Notes under the pieces: generated by a model | The model's input: only the letters and a program-made list of their open reading frames with translations | What the model was told of the DNA's origin: nothing | Database searches by the model: none | Shown here: positions 16,233-24,452 of the stretch, in pieces | Layout: the number at the start of each line of letters is the position of its first letter | Numbering within the stretch: the first letter of the stretch is position 1 | Assembly (NCBI GenBank): GCA_030591565.1 | Contig: JAUVAU010000020.1 | Location: forward strand, 1 to 38,636 | Length of the DNA stretch: 38,636 nucleotides | Direction of reading: 5' to 3' | Origin: Deltaproteobacteria bacterium | GTDB taxonomy: Bacteria; Desulfobacterota; Deferrisomatia; Deferrisomatales; BM512 | Translations under genes and position numbers: made by a program

Positions 16233-16429
16233 GTCGCCCCTTCCAGCCACCATCCACGACTGCGGAGGCGGTGGAGCAGCTACGCAACCTGCACAACGGC
16301 CTCCTGCGGGTGGGGACGCTCTCGCAACTACCGTCGGGAGCCACAAGCGAAATGATCGTGGCAAAACTCAATGAACTCTTGGCCGCGCTGGCCCAACTGG
16401 TGCAGGCAGGAAATGTGAGGAAAAGATGA
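16229..16429 (+). CDS. Small helical virion-cassette protein
   Basis: 66 residues, overlapping the nozzle gene by 4 nt (ATGA) and the next gene by 4 nt. Helical content is suggested by AVEQLRNLHNGLLRVGTLSQ and MIVAKLNELLAALAQLVQAG, which could form a coiled coil. No family was recognised. In T7-like order this is the region of small internal or tail-associated proteins. Overlaps at both ends support expression. Confidence 0.5.
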   Translation: MSRPFQPPSTTAEAVEQLRNLHNGLLRVGTLSQLPSGATSEMIVAKLNELLAALAQLVQAGNVRKR

Positions 16430-16932
16430 GTCTCTTCAGTACGATTCTTGGAGTTGTAACCACAGTCGGCTCCGGTGCGCTCTCCGCCTCCGGCGAAGTC
16501 GACGCCAATGAGGAAAACGCACAGCAGTTAGCCAATCTTGAGGCGACTGAGCGGTATGTCGCCGGACTGCTGGCCCCCTTTGAAAACGAAACGATACCCC
16601 AGCTGGCTCCAGGCGGCTTTCTTCGCGACGCATTGGCGGCGGAAGATATCATAGCCGCCTCCACCGAGCAGCTCGACGCCCAGGCCCTCTCCAGAGCGGC
16701 CGGCAGCAGAGTCAGCCAGGAGGAGAGCCACAGGGCGAGCAACGCTCTTTTCGATGAGATCATGGGCCGTGGCGCAGCCGACAGGCAGGCCGACATGGAC
16801 GCCGCCTCGGCGCTGGCGGATTTCGGGCTGGAGCAGCTTGGCTACTCCGACCTCTTCAGCTCCTCCAAATCCACCAACGACAACGAAACGTACTCGGACC
16901 TTCTCCAGTACGTCGGCAGAAATTTAAGTTGA
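16426..16932 (+). CDS. Putative internal virion (ejection-like) protein
   Basis: 168 residues. A short hydrophobic N-terminus (MSLFSTILGVVTTVGSGALS) is followed by a long helical, Ala/Glu-rich body (ENAQQLANLEATERYVAGLL; SRAAGSRVSQEESHRASNAL). In short-tailed phages the genes after the nozzle usually encode internal core proteins that are ejected into the host, and their N-terminal parts often look like this. The assignment rests on order and composition only. It could equally be a tail-tip component. Confidence 0.4.
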   Translation: MSLFSTILGVVTTVGSGALSASGEVDANEENAQQLANLEATERYVAGLLAPFENETIPQLAPGGFLRDALAAEDIIAASTEQLDAQALSRAAGSRVSQEESHRASNALFDEIMGRGAADRQADMDAASALADFGLEQLGYSDLFSSSKSTNDNETYSDLLQYVGRNLS

Positions 16933-16963
16933 TCTTGCTGCGCTTGAAAGAGAAAGGAAACGG

Positions 16964-17494
16964 ATGAGCTTTTTTAGTGATGCGATCCACGACGTTATCT
17001 CCCCGGCGGGCACCTATGAAGCCCTTGGCGACATGCTTGATGGCGACGCAAACTCCAATGACTATTCGAGTATGCTGAGCCATTCCCTCTTCACCACTGG
17101 AGAACCAATCGCCATCACCACCGGCCTGCTCCAGGAAAAATATGGTACCGACTTCATGACGGACGACCCGACTTTCGAGGGAGAGGTCCCCCAGCTCGCT
17201 GCTGCGACTGAGGACTCCTTTGGCGAGCTAACCGCCTCAGAAGACAACCAGATGCTTTTGGCTGATGTCAGCGCCGTGGAGAAACGGTTGAGAGCCGCCG
17301 GGATGAGTCCCGCCGCTGCGGCTGCGGCCGGCGCCAGGATGCACGCCCTGGGAGCTGCCGATCTGGTCGGCTACTCCACCGGGCTCATGGGCGACCTTGA
17401 GGCCTTGCGCTACAAGATTGACAGCAAAGCCGATGATTACGATATTACCAGTTACCTGGAGGCTGGCACAAAAGGGTTTCTCGACGGAGTGTAA
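16964..17494 (+). CDS. Last gene of the virion cassette, unknown function
   Basis: 176 residues, with an AAAGGA Shine-Dalgarno upstream. The protein is acidic; the centre (VSAVEKRLRAAGMSPAAAAA then AGARMHALGAADLVGYS) is alanine-rich and helical. The start MSFFSDAIHDVISPAGTYEA resembles the start of the preceding gene (MSLFST) and the typical beginnings of phage internal or tail proteins. No family was recognised. About 60 nt after its stop begins repeat copy B, which marks the apparent end of the cassette. Confidence 0.45.
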   Translation: MSFFSDAIHDVISPAGTYEALGDMLDGDANSNDYSSMLSHSLFTTGEPIAITTGLLQEKYGTDFMTDDPTFEGEVPQLAAATEDSFGELTASEDNQMLLADVSAVEKRLRAAGMSPAAAAAAGARMHALGAADLVGYSTGLMGDLEALRYKIDSKADDYDITSYLEAGTKGFLDGV

Positions 17495-17552
17495 GGGTGA
17501 AATCTTCCCTGGATGGATAGCCCGGCAGATAACCCGGCCAGCTGTCATCTCT

Positions 17553-17794
17553 AGGAGGCTCTGACGAAAAACTCTCCCGAAGCGGGGGAGTTACACTAAA
17601 CCGGGCTAACCCGGAGATTTTAGCCGATGCCTGGCAAACCTCCAACTGAGCCGACGATAAACTGGAAGCCCCGAAGATCATTCGAGGAGTAGGAAGGGAA
17701 GAAAAATGACCGCAGGCATACCGACAAGTATTTCGAGGATCATTTTTCGCCCCTGACAACCTCAATCGGAGGATATCCGGGGCTTTTCAACAAA
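17553..17794 (-). repeat. Noncoding ~240-bp repeat, copy B (inverted relative to A)
   Basis: Read on the minus strand this copy aligns with copy A along its whole length, from TTTGTTGAAAA at its 17794 end to the GTCAGAGCCTCCT end at 17553. The core hairpin has arms GAAAAATGA (17701-17709) and TCATTTTTC (17740-17748), inner ATAC/GTAT pairs and loop CGACAA, which differs from the loop of A and C. The hairpin at 17571-17591, read on the minus strand, is stronger than in A: a 9-bp stem with one mismatch, then TTTT. Copies A and B flank the PATAN gene and the virion cassette. Confidence 0.85.
17567..17591 (-). terminator. Terminator-like hairpin at the end of repeat B
   Basis: On the minus strand ACTCCCCCG pairs with CGGGAGAGT across a CTT loop (17571-17591, one mismatch), followed by TTTTCG. 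It points back toward the virion cassette and would stop minus-strand transcripts entering it. Confidence 0.45.
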
Positions 17795-17809
17795 CCTAGA
17801 TAAAAATAT

Positions 17810-17840
17810 CCCCTCCCCACCAGGAGGTAGTGGGGAGGGG
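17810..17840. terminator. Strong hairpin after the cassette and repeat B
   Basis: A perfect 11-bp stem pairs CCCCTCCCCAC (17810-17820) with GTGGGGAGGGG (17830-17840) around a 9-nt loop. On the minus strand it is followed by GATATTTTTATC, so it looks like an intrinsic terminator in that direction. On the plus strand there is no T tract. It separates the cassette from the histidine kinase gene. Confidence 0.6.
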
Positions 17841-18031
17841 CGGCGTGAAATTAATGCTGAGGGCTTTCAAGTTACCGGCCACCCTCACACAATAACTACT
17901 ACCGCCAAAGTTGAGATTTGTTTCACAAAGCACGTCATTTCCCCCCTAAAATGCCTGCCCCTATTCACAAAACCCTCAACCAGCGGCATAATGACTCATG
18001 GCTATAGCGTCTGAGAAATGAATCGCTTGCC

Positions 18032-19708
18032 GTGGCCGACTGGGAGCCGACGGCAATAACTTTCATCACAGGCTTGCCGATGGTCTCTTCCTCCATACCC
18101 TTCTGGGCCGCGCTGGCCGCCGTCCTCTCCATGGCTGCGGTGATCTTCCTTACCGCGCTTGCGACCAGACGCACCCCGGCATACATCCTCACCATCGCGC
18201 TCTTACTCATCGCCGCACGGCTGGGCGCTGGGCTGTACACCTTCGACGAGCCCAACCTTGCAGCCATCATCTTCGGGAGGTTCAGCGCTCCTGCGGCGGC
18301 CATCCTCATGGCCATGGCTGTCAACTATCTTTACAACAGCCGCCGAAGCCCCTACCTCAACGCGGTCATCCTGGTCAGCACGATCTGGCTGATACTGGCT
18401 ACGCTCCTGGACCAACCAGGACCGGTCGCGACCCTCCCTCTGGACCTGACGGCATTTTTTATAACCCTGCCCTGCGCAATCGCCGCGATGGGTGAGGGCG
18501 ACCATCTGCTCGGCCTGGGAATGGGGCTTGTGGCGCTGCGCTCCATAGCCCACCCCCTCCTGCGCTTCTTTGCACCCGAGCTGGGGCCGACGCTCTATCC
18601 GGCGGCTGTTATCTGGATCATCCCCGCAATCGCCACCGTGCGCACGCTGTTCGCCAAACTGACCGGGGAGCTAAGCCATAACCGCCGGCTGGCGGCAAGC
18701 GCCAGTGGAGAGCTGTCTCAAGCCGCGTTGAAATCAGCCGGGATCGCTCACGATCTGAAAAATCTCCTCCAGGCCATCGTCGCGGGGACCGAATCGCTCG
18801 CCGACCCGGGGCGCTCCGACACAGGGACGCTGGAGGCGATAAAAGCGGCAGCCAAGCGAGGGAGCGGCCTGGCTGGCTCCATAGCGGGTGACACCCGGGG
18901 CGCTGCCAAAGAACAGCTCAACTTGAACGAGCTGCTCTGCACCGCAACCGCCGTTATCTCGCCCTCGCTGGGTGAAAGAGTCAGCATCAAGCAGACGCAA
19001 CATGGCATGGTCCCGGCATTTTGCAATCGCCGGGAGATCGAACAGGTGATCGGGAACCTCATCCTCAACTCCGCCGAAAGTGGCGAGGGCAAGGTGTCGA
19101 TAACGATCTCCTGCTCCAGCACCCCCGAAGGCAGGGCGCACGTGGTGGTTGAGGATGACGGCCCCGGCATCCCACAGGAAGTTGCGGCCAGGATATTCGA
19201 CCCCGACTTTTCCACCAAGGCGAGGGGGTCGGGGCTGGGGCTTGCCAACGCCAAAACGCTGATGGAGAAAAACCTCGGCACTATTGCCGTGTTTCCGGCA
19301 GCGAGGGGCGCACGCTTCGAGTTGACCCTGCCGACCAAAACACCCCCCACCATCCTCATAGTCGACCCGGACAGCGCCTTCGCCAAAGCGCTTGCCGAGC
19401 GGCTGGAGGCGGCAGGGCTGCAGACAGTTACCGCAACCGACGGCTCCACCGTGCTCTCCTTGCTGGAGCGGGGAGACCCCGGCTTCGCCCTTGTGGTCAC
19501 CGAGCTGGTCATGGCTCAAACGGGAGGCCGGGCGCTTTTGGAGAAGTTCTCGAAAATGGAGAACAGGCCGGGACTTTTCGTGGTATCCACCGTCGCCAAC
19601 GAAGCGACAAAAACCGGGGCATTGGAGGCCGGAGCCGACCTCTTTCTGGAAAAGCCCTGCGACCCGGCCAGCGTGGTGCGGTCGGTACTTGGCTGGCTTG
19701 ATAAGTGA
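18032..19708 (+). CDS. Membrane hybrid histidine kinase with a degenerate receiver
   Basis: 558 residues from a GTG start; no clear Shine-Dalgarno, and an ATG at 18080 is an alternative. Residues about 20-205 hold six or seven hydrophobic segments, so the sensor is embedded in the membrane. The dimerisation helix carries phospho-His H240 in GIAHDLKNLLQ. The ATPase domain has an N-box (NLILNSAE, about 342-349), G1 (EDDGPGIP, 374-381) and G2 (GSGLGLANA). A C-terminal receiver (about 440-558) keeps D445/D447 and K541, but the phosphoacceptor position reads VVTELVM, with E491 where Asp is usual. It therefore probably cannot be phosphorylated there and may mimic the active state. The REC-PATAN protein at 5587 is a possible separate partner. 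Confidence 0.85.
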   Translation: MADWEPTAITFITGLPMVSSSIPFWAALAAVLSMAAVIFLTALATRRTPAYILTIALLLIAARLGAGLYTFDEPNLAAIIFGRFSAPAAAILMAMAVNYLYNSRRSPYLNAVILVSTIWLILATLLDQPGPVATLPLDLTAFFITLPCAIAAMGEGDHLLGLGMGLVALRSIAHPLLRFFAPELGPTLYPAAVIWIIPAIATVRTLFAKLTGELSHNRRLAASASGELSQAALKSAGIAHDLKNLLQAIVAGTESLADPGRSDTGTLEAIKAAAKRGSGLAGSIAGDTRGAAKEQLNLNELLCTATAVISPSLGERVSIKQTQHGMVPAFCNRREIEQVIGNLILNSAESGEGKVSITISCSSTPEGRAHVVVEDDGPGIPQEVAARIFDPDFSTKARGSGLGLANAKTLMEKNLGTIAVFPAARGARFELTLPTKTPPTILIVDPDSAFAKALAERLEAAGLQTVTATDGSTVLSLLERGDPGFALVVTELVMAQTGGRALLEKFSKMENRPGLFVVSTVANEATKTGALEAGADLFLEKPCDPASVVRSVLGWLDK

Positions 19709-19795
19709 TAATTTCGCCCGGTTGATGTACCATGGGCAGCGTTGCCTGATTTTCATTACTTGTACTTCATTTGCGTGTATTGACAGAGGTGTAAA

Positions 19796-20140
19796 ATGAC
19801 CCAGGAAACCAAACCCCAACGGCCTTTCACCGTTATGGTCCGGTTCACCGTGGACCCCTCCGACAAAGAGGAGTTGATGGAGATGGTGACGATGATGCTT
19901 ATGGAGATCGGTCCCTTCATGGCATCGCAGCAGGGCTTTCTCGGCTTTCGCTCTCACCAGTCGCTGGATGGCTCCACAGTTGTCAACTACCTGCAGTGGC
20001 AGAGCCAGGACGACCATGAGCGCTGCATGTCCAGCCCGGAGATGGAGTCGGCAGGCGACGGACTGATGGAGTGGGTGGAAAGCGGACGGGCCAAGCTCGG
20101 CGTGGAGACCTTCCACATGATCTCCACCATCGAAGGCTGA
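19796..20140 (+). CDS. ABM-domain (antibiotic biosynthesis monooxygenase-like) protein
   Basis: 114 residues forming one predicted dimeric alpha-beta barrel. The first strand (FTVMVRFTVDPSDKEELMEM), the 'MASQQGFLGFRSHQSLDGST' turn and strand, and the 'NYLQWQSQDDHERCM' strand and helix follow the ABM pattern. Family members range from heme-degrading enzymes to quinol monooxygenases and many of unknown role, so a reaction cannot be assigned. It lies between the hybrid kinase and the rhomboid gene, 87 nt and 38 nt away, possibly in one transcript with the rhomboid. Confidence 0.65.
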   Translation: MTQETKPQRPFTVMVRFTVDPSDKEELMEMVTMMLMEIGPFMASQQGFLGFRSHQSLDGSTVVNYLQWQSQDDHERCMSSPEMESAGDGLMEWVESGRAKLGVETFHMISTIEG

Positions 20141-20178
20141 CCATCACAGTGGCGCGCCTCCACCGGAAAAGATAAGAG

Positions 20179-21051
20179 ATGGAAGAACAAAGCTGGGTGG
20201 AGGTTTTTGACGGCATGGCCACCCCTGGGGAGGTCGGCGGCCATTGGCACTGGACCCTCGTGTTAAAGGCTCGCGGCGTCCCCTTCCGTGTGACCGGGCT
20301 GGGCAAATCCAAAAAAATCCTGGTTCCCCCAATCTCCAAAGAGCGGGCGGAGCGCGAAATTCTCCTCTACGAAGAAGAGATTCGCCAGGGCAAGTCAATC
20401 GCCTCCCCCATCCCGGATAATCCGGCTGCCTGGCTTTCGCTGACGGTCCCGCTGCTGCTGATCGCTCTACACCTCCAACTGCCCGAAGCGATAAGGAAGC
20501 TCGGCTGGCTCGATGCACGCCTATTCAAGCAGGGGCAGTGGTGGAGGGCGGCCACCGCCTTGACGCTCCACGGCGACACGATGCATCTGATGGGCAACGC
20601 GGCAATCGGTACGGTGATCATCTACAAACTCTGCCGTTCACTCGGTTTTGGGGCCTCGCTCTTTTTGCTGGTCCTCTGTGGGGCAATCGCCAACTCGGCC
20701 AACGTCTTCACCTCCGGCCCCTACCACGTGAGCCTGGGCGCTTCCACGGCTATCTTCGCCGCCGTGGGGGTGCTGGCCTCCCTTGCGGTACAGCGCAGGC
20801 GCGACCCGGCCTGGCGAAAGCTGGTCATCCCCATCGGCGCAGGCGCGGCGCTGCTGTCGATGCTGGGCGGACCGGGGGGGAACACCGACTACGGCGCACA
20901 TCTCTGGGGATTTTTTATAGGGCTATTGGGCGGCGGCGTTACCGCCTTCATCATCTCGCGAAAGGGATTACCCGGCCTGAACACCGGTTTCGCGCTGGGT
21001 GCGGTGGGGGCGCTGGCAGTTGCAGCGGCATGGTACATGGCCCTTGCCTGA
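20179..21051 (+). CDS. Rhomboid family intramembrane serine protease
   Basis: 290 residues. A soluble N-terminal part (about 1-80) precedes a rhomboid core of six or more membrane segments. The catalytic dyad is visible: Ser189 in VSLGASTAIF and His241 in AHLWGFFIG. The N-terminal motif WWRAATALTLHGDTMHLMGN includes the conserved His and Asn of transmembrane helix 2 (H131, H136, N140). Rhomboids cleave single-pass membrane proteins within the inner membrane; the substrate is unknown. The soluble N-terminal domain (with GHWHWTLVLKARGVPFRVTG) was not recognised as a known fold. The gene converges on gluQ with only 7 nt between their stops. Confidence 0.85.
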   Translation: MEEQSWVEVFDGMATPGEVGGHWHWTLVLKARGVPFRVTGLGKSKKILVPPISKERAEREILLYEEEIRQGKSIASPIPDNPAAWLSLTVPLLLIALHLQLPEAIRKLGWLDARLFKQGQWWRAATALTLHGDTMHLMGNAAIGTVIIYKLCRSLGFGASLFLLVLCGAIANSANVFTSGPYHVSLGASTAIFAAVGVLASLAVQRRRDPAWRKLVIPIGAGAALLSMLGGPGGNTDYGAHLWGFFIGLLGGGVTAFIISRKGLPGLNTGFALGAVGALAVAAAWYMALA

Positions 21052-21058
21052 CATGTGG

Positions 21059-22000
21059 CTACTCGAACTCAAGCGGTCGGTCAAGCTTTGAAACCCTGGC
21101 CGGATCGAAATTCTCCACCCCCCAGTGCAACACCTCTTCGCCGCTTTCCTTCAACAGCTCCCTCGGCGGGGGGAAGCCGAGAAACCCCAGGGCGGCTCCG
21201 ACCAACTCGCCACCCTCGCGTTCGAGACTTTTTGCTGAAGAGATGGTCACAGGGTTGTCACGCTTGCTCAACTTTCCCCCATCGGGGGCGGTGACCAGAG
21301 GCAGATGAGCGTAGGCTGGGGTGGGCAACCCCAACAGCTTTTGTAGAATTATCTGCCGGGGGGTGGACGTTATGAGGTCCGCGCCGCGCACGACCTGATT
21401 GACACCCGCCTCGCCATCGTCAACGACCACGGCCAGCTGGTAGGCGAATATCCCGTCGGCCCTGCGGATGACAAAGTCACCCCCGAGCGCGGTCAGATCG
21501 TACTTGCATTTCCCCCGCACCAGATCGACGAACTCAACCTCTTCACCCTCAACACACAGCCGATGCGAGCGGGGTTCCCTGCCCTCGGGCAACCCCCCGC
21601 GACAGGTACCGGGGTAGACCGGCCCCTCCTCTCCCGCGTGGGGTGCGGTGGCGGCCAGCGCCACCTCTTTGCGGGTGCAGCCGCAGGGGTAGGCAACACC
21701 CTGGGCCAGCAATTTATCCATCGCCTCGGCGTAAGCTTTGGTGCGCTTGCTCTGGTAGACGATTGGGCCATCCCAGGTCAGGCCAAGGGCTTCCAGGGTG
21801 CGCAGGATATCGTCAGCCATCCCCTCAATCACCCTCGGCGTATCCAGGTCTTCCACCCGCATAAGCCACTTTCCCCCAACGCTGCGCGCGAAGAGATAGC
21901 TCCCCACCGCCGCCACAAGCGACCCCAGATGGAGCGGCCCCGTGGGAGAGGGAGCGAACCTCCCCACAACTGCCGCGCTGCCGTGGGTTTTCACTGCCAT
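21059..22000 (-). CDS. gluQ: Glutamyl-Q tRNA(Asp) synthetase
   Basis: 313 residues from the ATG at 22000. The open frame extends further upstream, but that part lies inside the phosphofructokinase gene and is ignored. GluQ attaches glutamate to queuosine at position 34 of tRNA(Asp). The GltX-like catalytic core has the HLGS signature (FAPSPTGPLHLGSL) and the KLSKRD signature. Zinc ligands expected in this family are present: C106 and C108 (YPCGCTRKE), Y129 and C133 (YPGTCRGG). The short length, without the anticodon-binding domain of GltX, separates it from GltX. The ATG overlaps the stop of the upstream gene (TGATG), so translation is probably coupled. queE at 30071 shows that queuosine precursor synthesis is also encoded nearby. 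Confidence 0.9.
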   Translation of the reverse strand: MAVKTHGSAAVVGRFAPSPTGPLHLGSLVAAVGSYLFARSVGGKWLMRVEDLDTPRVIEGMADDILRTLEALGLTWDGPIVYQSKRTKAYAEAMDKLLAQGVAYPCGCTRKEVALAATAPHAGEEGPVYPGTCRGGLPEGREPRSHRLCVEGEEVEFVDLVRGKCKYDLTALGGDFVIRRADGIFAYQLAVVVDDGEAGVNQVVRGADLITSTPRQIILQKLLGLPTPAYAHLPLVTAPDGGKLSKRDNPVTISSAKSLEREGGELVGAALGFLGFPPPRELLKESGEEVLHWGVENFDPARVSKLDRPLEFE

Positions 22001-23157
22001 CAATAGAGGAACATGGGCTTGCCCAGCCCGTGGTTGAGTGAGGGGCGATACTGCTCGGAGTCGTAGAACGCCGCCACGTCCACCGTCTTTTCCCCCAGTA
22101 TGGGCGAATCGGCCTCCACGTAGGTGTAACGCCCCTGGCGCAGCGCGACCATCTTGCCGAAGTTCTTGTCGTCTATGAGGTCCATCGCGCAGGCGGCGAA
22201 GTTGACCGCCACCATGATGTCCAGCGCATCGGGCGCGCCCGAGCGCATCAGGTAGGCCAGGTTTTGCACCATCGTCTTCTCGCCGGTTATGCGTTCCAGC
22301 GCCTGGGCCGTCCATTGGCCCACGCCTCCGAGCTTCCTGTGACCGAACGCATCGGCCTCGCCCTCCTCCATTAGCCCCTCGCCGATTGGTTTGGCCCCCT
22401 CTGAAAGGGTCACGATGCAGTAGTTGCTGGGGTTGTCGAACTTGTCCTTCATAAGGAGACCCCCCAGTTTCTCCGGGTCGAAGGGCACCTCGGAGATGAC
22501 CGCACGGTCCACCCCCGCGAGGTAGGAGGCGATGAGGGAAGTCTCCCCCGAATGTCTGCCGAAAAGTTCAATGACCCCGATGCGCTCATGGGAACCGACG
22601 CAGCTGCGCAGCTGGTGGATGAACTGGACCGAGCGGGTCACGGCGGTGGAAAACCCTATGCAAAAGTCGGTGCCATAGACATCGTTGTCCATTGTTTTGG
22701 GGATCGAGACGACAGGGAACCCCTCGCGGTGGAGTCGGGCGCCATAGCCCAGGGTGTCTTCGCCGCCGATGGGGACCAAGACATCAATGCCCAGCTTCCC
22801 GAGCACGCCCAATACATATTTGGTGCAGTCAACCAGCCCCCCCGCCAGCTCGACTTTCATGGCGGCCGGGATGCACTCGGGAACGTCTGATGACTTTACT
22901 GCTTGGGGATTGACCCTTGAGGTGTGCAGATAGGTGCCGCCGCTGCGGTCGATGGTGCGGGTGTTGGCGTGGTCGAGGTTGCAGATGAACTCTTTCATGG
23001 AGGCTGGGTCATCGGGATTCAGGTGCAAAAGCCCCATCCACCCCCTGCGTATCCCCACCACCTCATGGCCCTCGGCCTCGCCTCTGGTCGCCACCGTCTT
23101 TATGGCGGGGTTGAGGCCGGGTACGTCGCCACCTCCGGTCAGTATCCCTATTCGCAT
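22000..23157 (-). CDS. PPi-type 6-phosphofructokinase
   Basis: 385 residues. The enzyme interconverts fructose 6-phosphate and fructose 1,6-bisphosphate. Two positions that separate donor types point to pyrophosphate rather than ATP: the motif GGEDT (131-135) has Asp134 where ATP enzymes have Gly, and PKTMDND (153-159) has Lys154 where ATP enzymes have Gly. The proton-abstracting Asp157 is in TMDND. The usual Asp before that Asp/Gly is Glu133 here. [15 protein letters not shown]-terminus and a GRHSGE block near residue 200 are also conserved. PPi enzymes are reversible and unregulated by allostery. The gene overlaps gluQ by 1 nt, an uncommon pairing. Confidence 0.88.
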   Translation of the reverse strand: MRIGILTGGGDVPGLNPAIKTVATRGEAEGHEVVGIRRGWMGLLHLNPDDPASMKEFICNLDHANTRTIDRSGGTYLHTSRVNPQAVKSSDVPECIPAAMKVELAGGLVDCTKYVLGVLGKLGIDVLVPIGGEDTLGYGARLHREGFPVVSIPKTMDNDVYGTDFCIGFSTAVTRSVQFIHQLRSCVGSHERIGVIELFGRHSGETSLIASYLAGVDRAVISEVPFDPEKLGGLLMKDKFDNPSNYCIVTLSEGAKPIGEGLMEEGEADAFGHRKLGGVGQWTAQALERITGEKTMVQNLAYLMRSGAPDALDIMVAVNFAACAMDLIDDKNFGKMVALRQGRYTYVEADSPILGEKTVDVAAFYDSEQYRPSLNHGLGKPMFLY

Positions 23158-23246
23158 GTCGAGCCTCCCCTTCGAGACAGATTACATTACCCATACGAGA
23201 AGTATAAATTCAACGTGCCCCTGGTCAAGTGGGGGGAAGCGCAAAG

Positions 23247-24452
23247 TCACTCGATGCGAATGGCGTCGGCGGGGTTGAGACTGGCCGCCTTCCAGGAGGG
23301 ATATATCGTCGCAACCCAACACAGGACCACCGCTATCAGCGCAAAGAGCGCGCACGGCCCCGGTGAGACGACCACGGGTAGCCGGTCGAAGAGATAGATG
23401 TCGCCGGGGATTTTTATTATCGGATAGCGTTTGAGCAGCGCGCACACACCCAGCCCCAGCACCAGCCCGGAGCCGGCCCCGGTGATTCCGATTATCAGAC
23501 CCTGAAGGGAAAAAATACGCCTCACCAGCCGGTTCGAGGCCCCCATCGCCTTGAGGATGCCTATCTCCCGCGTCTTTTCGATGACCGTCATTATCAGGGT
23601 GGCCGCGACGTTGAACGCCGCCACCAGCACGATCAGCCCAAGGATGATGCTCAACACCACCCTTTGCAGCTCCAGCGCGAAGAACATATTGCGATTCATC
23701 CGCTTCCAGTCGCTGACCCAAAACTCCCTGCCCAGGTTGATCTCGATGGCGCGGGCATAGGTAGATGCCTCCATCATATCGTCCACCCTCACTTCAACCC
23801 CCCCAACCGAGTCGCCCAGCTTGAAGATCGATTGCGCCGTGGCGATGTCGGTGAACACCATCTTGGAGTCGAACTCGTACATGCCGGTGGAAAAGATTCC
23901 CGCGACCCTGAACGAACCCAGCGTCGGGGCGTTGCCCACGGGGATCGTCGCTCTGACGGCGTCACCCACCTTGACCCCCAACACATCAGCCAGCTCCCTG
24001 CCGATGAGTATCCCCCTGTCGGCCTCGGCCAAAGCTCCGACCTCCCCCTCCACCACGGTTTGCTCTATCGCGTCGCGCCAATATCGGTTGGCGGGATTGA
24101 TCCCCCTGAGCACAGCGCCGCCGGTGGCGGAGCCAAATGCCAGCATCGCCTGGCCGGTTACCACCGGGGTGGCGTCGATCACCCCCGGAATGGAGGTGAT
24201 GCGGGCCATCACCTCGTCAACGTTTTCTATATTGCCCTCAAGGCCATATACCGCGATGTGGGAGTTGACCCCCACCAGCTTGTCGCGCAAGGTCTCCGTG
24301 TAGCCGGTCATCACCGAATACACCACGATCAACGCGGCCACGCCCACCGCAACGCCGATTGTGCTGAGCCAGGTAATCAGCGAGATAAATCTTTCGCTGC
24401 GTTTGGCCTTCATCTGCCGCCAGGCCATCCACAGTTCCATTGAAGAACCCAT
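23247..24452 (-). CDS. LolC/LolE-type lipoprotein-releasing permease
   Basis: 401 residues from the ATG at 24452, chosen because GGAGAAG sits about 6 nt upstream; an extended frame exists but adds residues without homology. Lol permeases release lipoproteins from the inner membrane to the carrier LolA, using the ATPase LolD. The architecture fits: one N-terminal membrane helix (about 25-47; LITWLSTIGVAVGVAALIVV), a large periplasmic MacB-like domain, then three C-terminal helices including VLSIILGLIVLVAAFNVAAT. The coupling stretch EKTREIGILKAMGAS is diagnostic for FtsX/MacB/Lol permeases. No lolD lies in this window. LolC versus LolE cannot be told apart here. Confidence 0.85.
   Translation of the reverse strand: MGSSMELWMAWRQMKAKRSERFISLITWLSTIGVAVGVAALIVVYSVMTGYTETLRDKLVGVNSHIAVYGLEGNIENVDEVMARITSIPGVIDATPVVTGQAMLAFGSATGGAVLRGINPANRYWRDAIEQTVVEGEVGALAEADRGILIGRELADVLGVKVGDAVRATIPVGNAPTLGSFRVAGIFSTGMYEFDSKMVFTDIATAQSIFKLGDSVGGVEVRVDDMMEASTYARAIEINLGREFWVSDWKRMNRNMFFALELQRVVLSIILGLIVLVAAFNVAATLIMTVIEKTREIGILKAMGASNRLVRRIFSLQGLIIGITGAGSGLVLGLGVCALLKRYPIIKIPGDIYLFDRLPVVVSPGPCALFALIAVVLCWVATIYPSWKAASLNPADAIRIE

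Noticed and set aside
7875-17494. Gene transfer agent
   Set aside because: Known GTAs encode their own terminase and portal in the cluster. Neither is visible here, so the term is not supported.
7483-17552. attL/attR direct repeats marking a classical prophage integration
   Set aside because: No direct repeat or tRNA edge was found at the cassette borders. The only border repeats (A and B) are inverted and much longer than typical att cores.
17706-17756. Tiny open frame MTAGIPTSISRIIFRP inside the repeat, with an AGGAAGGGAAG-like Shine-Dalgarno
   Set aside because: The frame is kept in copies A, B and C, but copy D has a 5-nt loop in place of 6 and loses it, while the hairpin is kept with compensatory changes. 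Structure explains the conservation better than a peptide.
18734-20116. Long minus-strand open frame (460 codons) antisense to the histidine kinase and ABM genes
   Set aside because: It spans the boundary of two supported plus-strand genes, is His/Gly/Arg-rich with no domain pattern, and has no Shine-Dalgarno evidence.
22001-22315. Upstream extension of the gluQ open frame to 418 residues
   Set aside because: The additional N-terminal part lies inside the phosphofructokinase gene and lacks homology; the ATG at 22000 gives a normal GluQ with the HLGS motif at the right distance.
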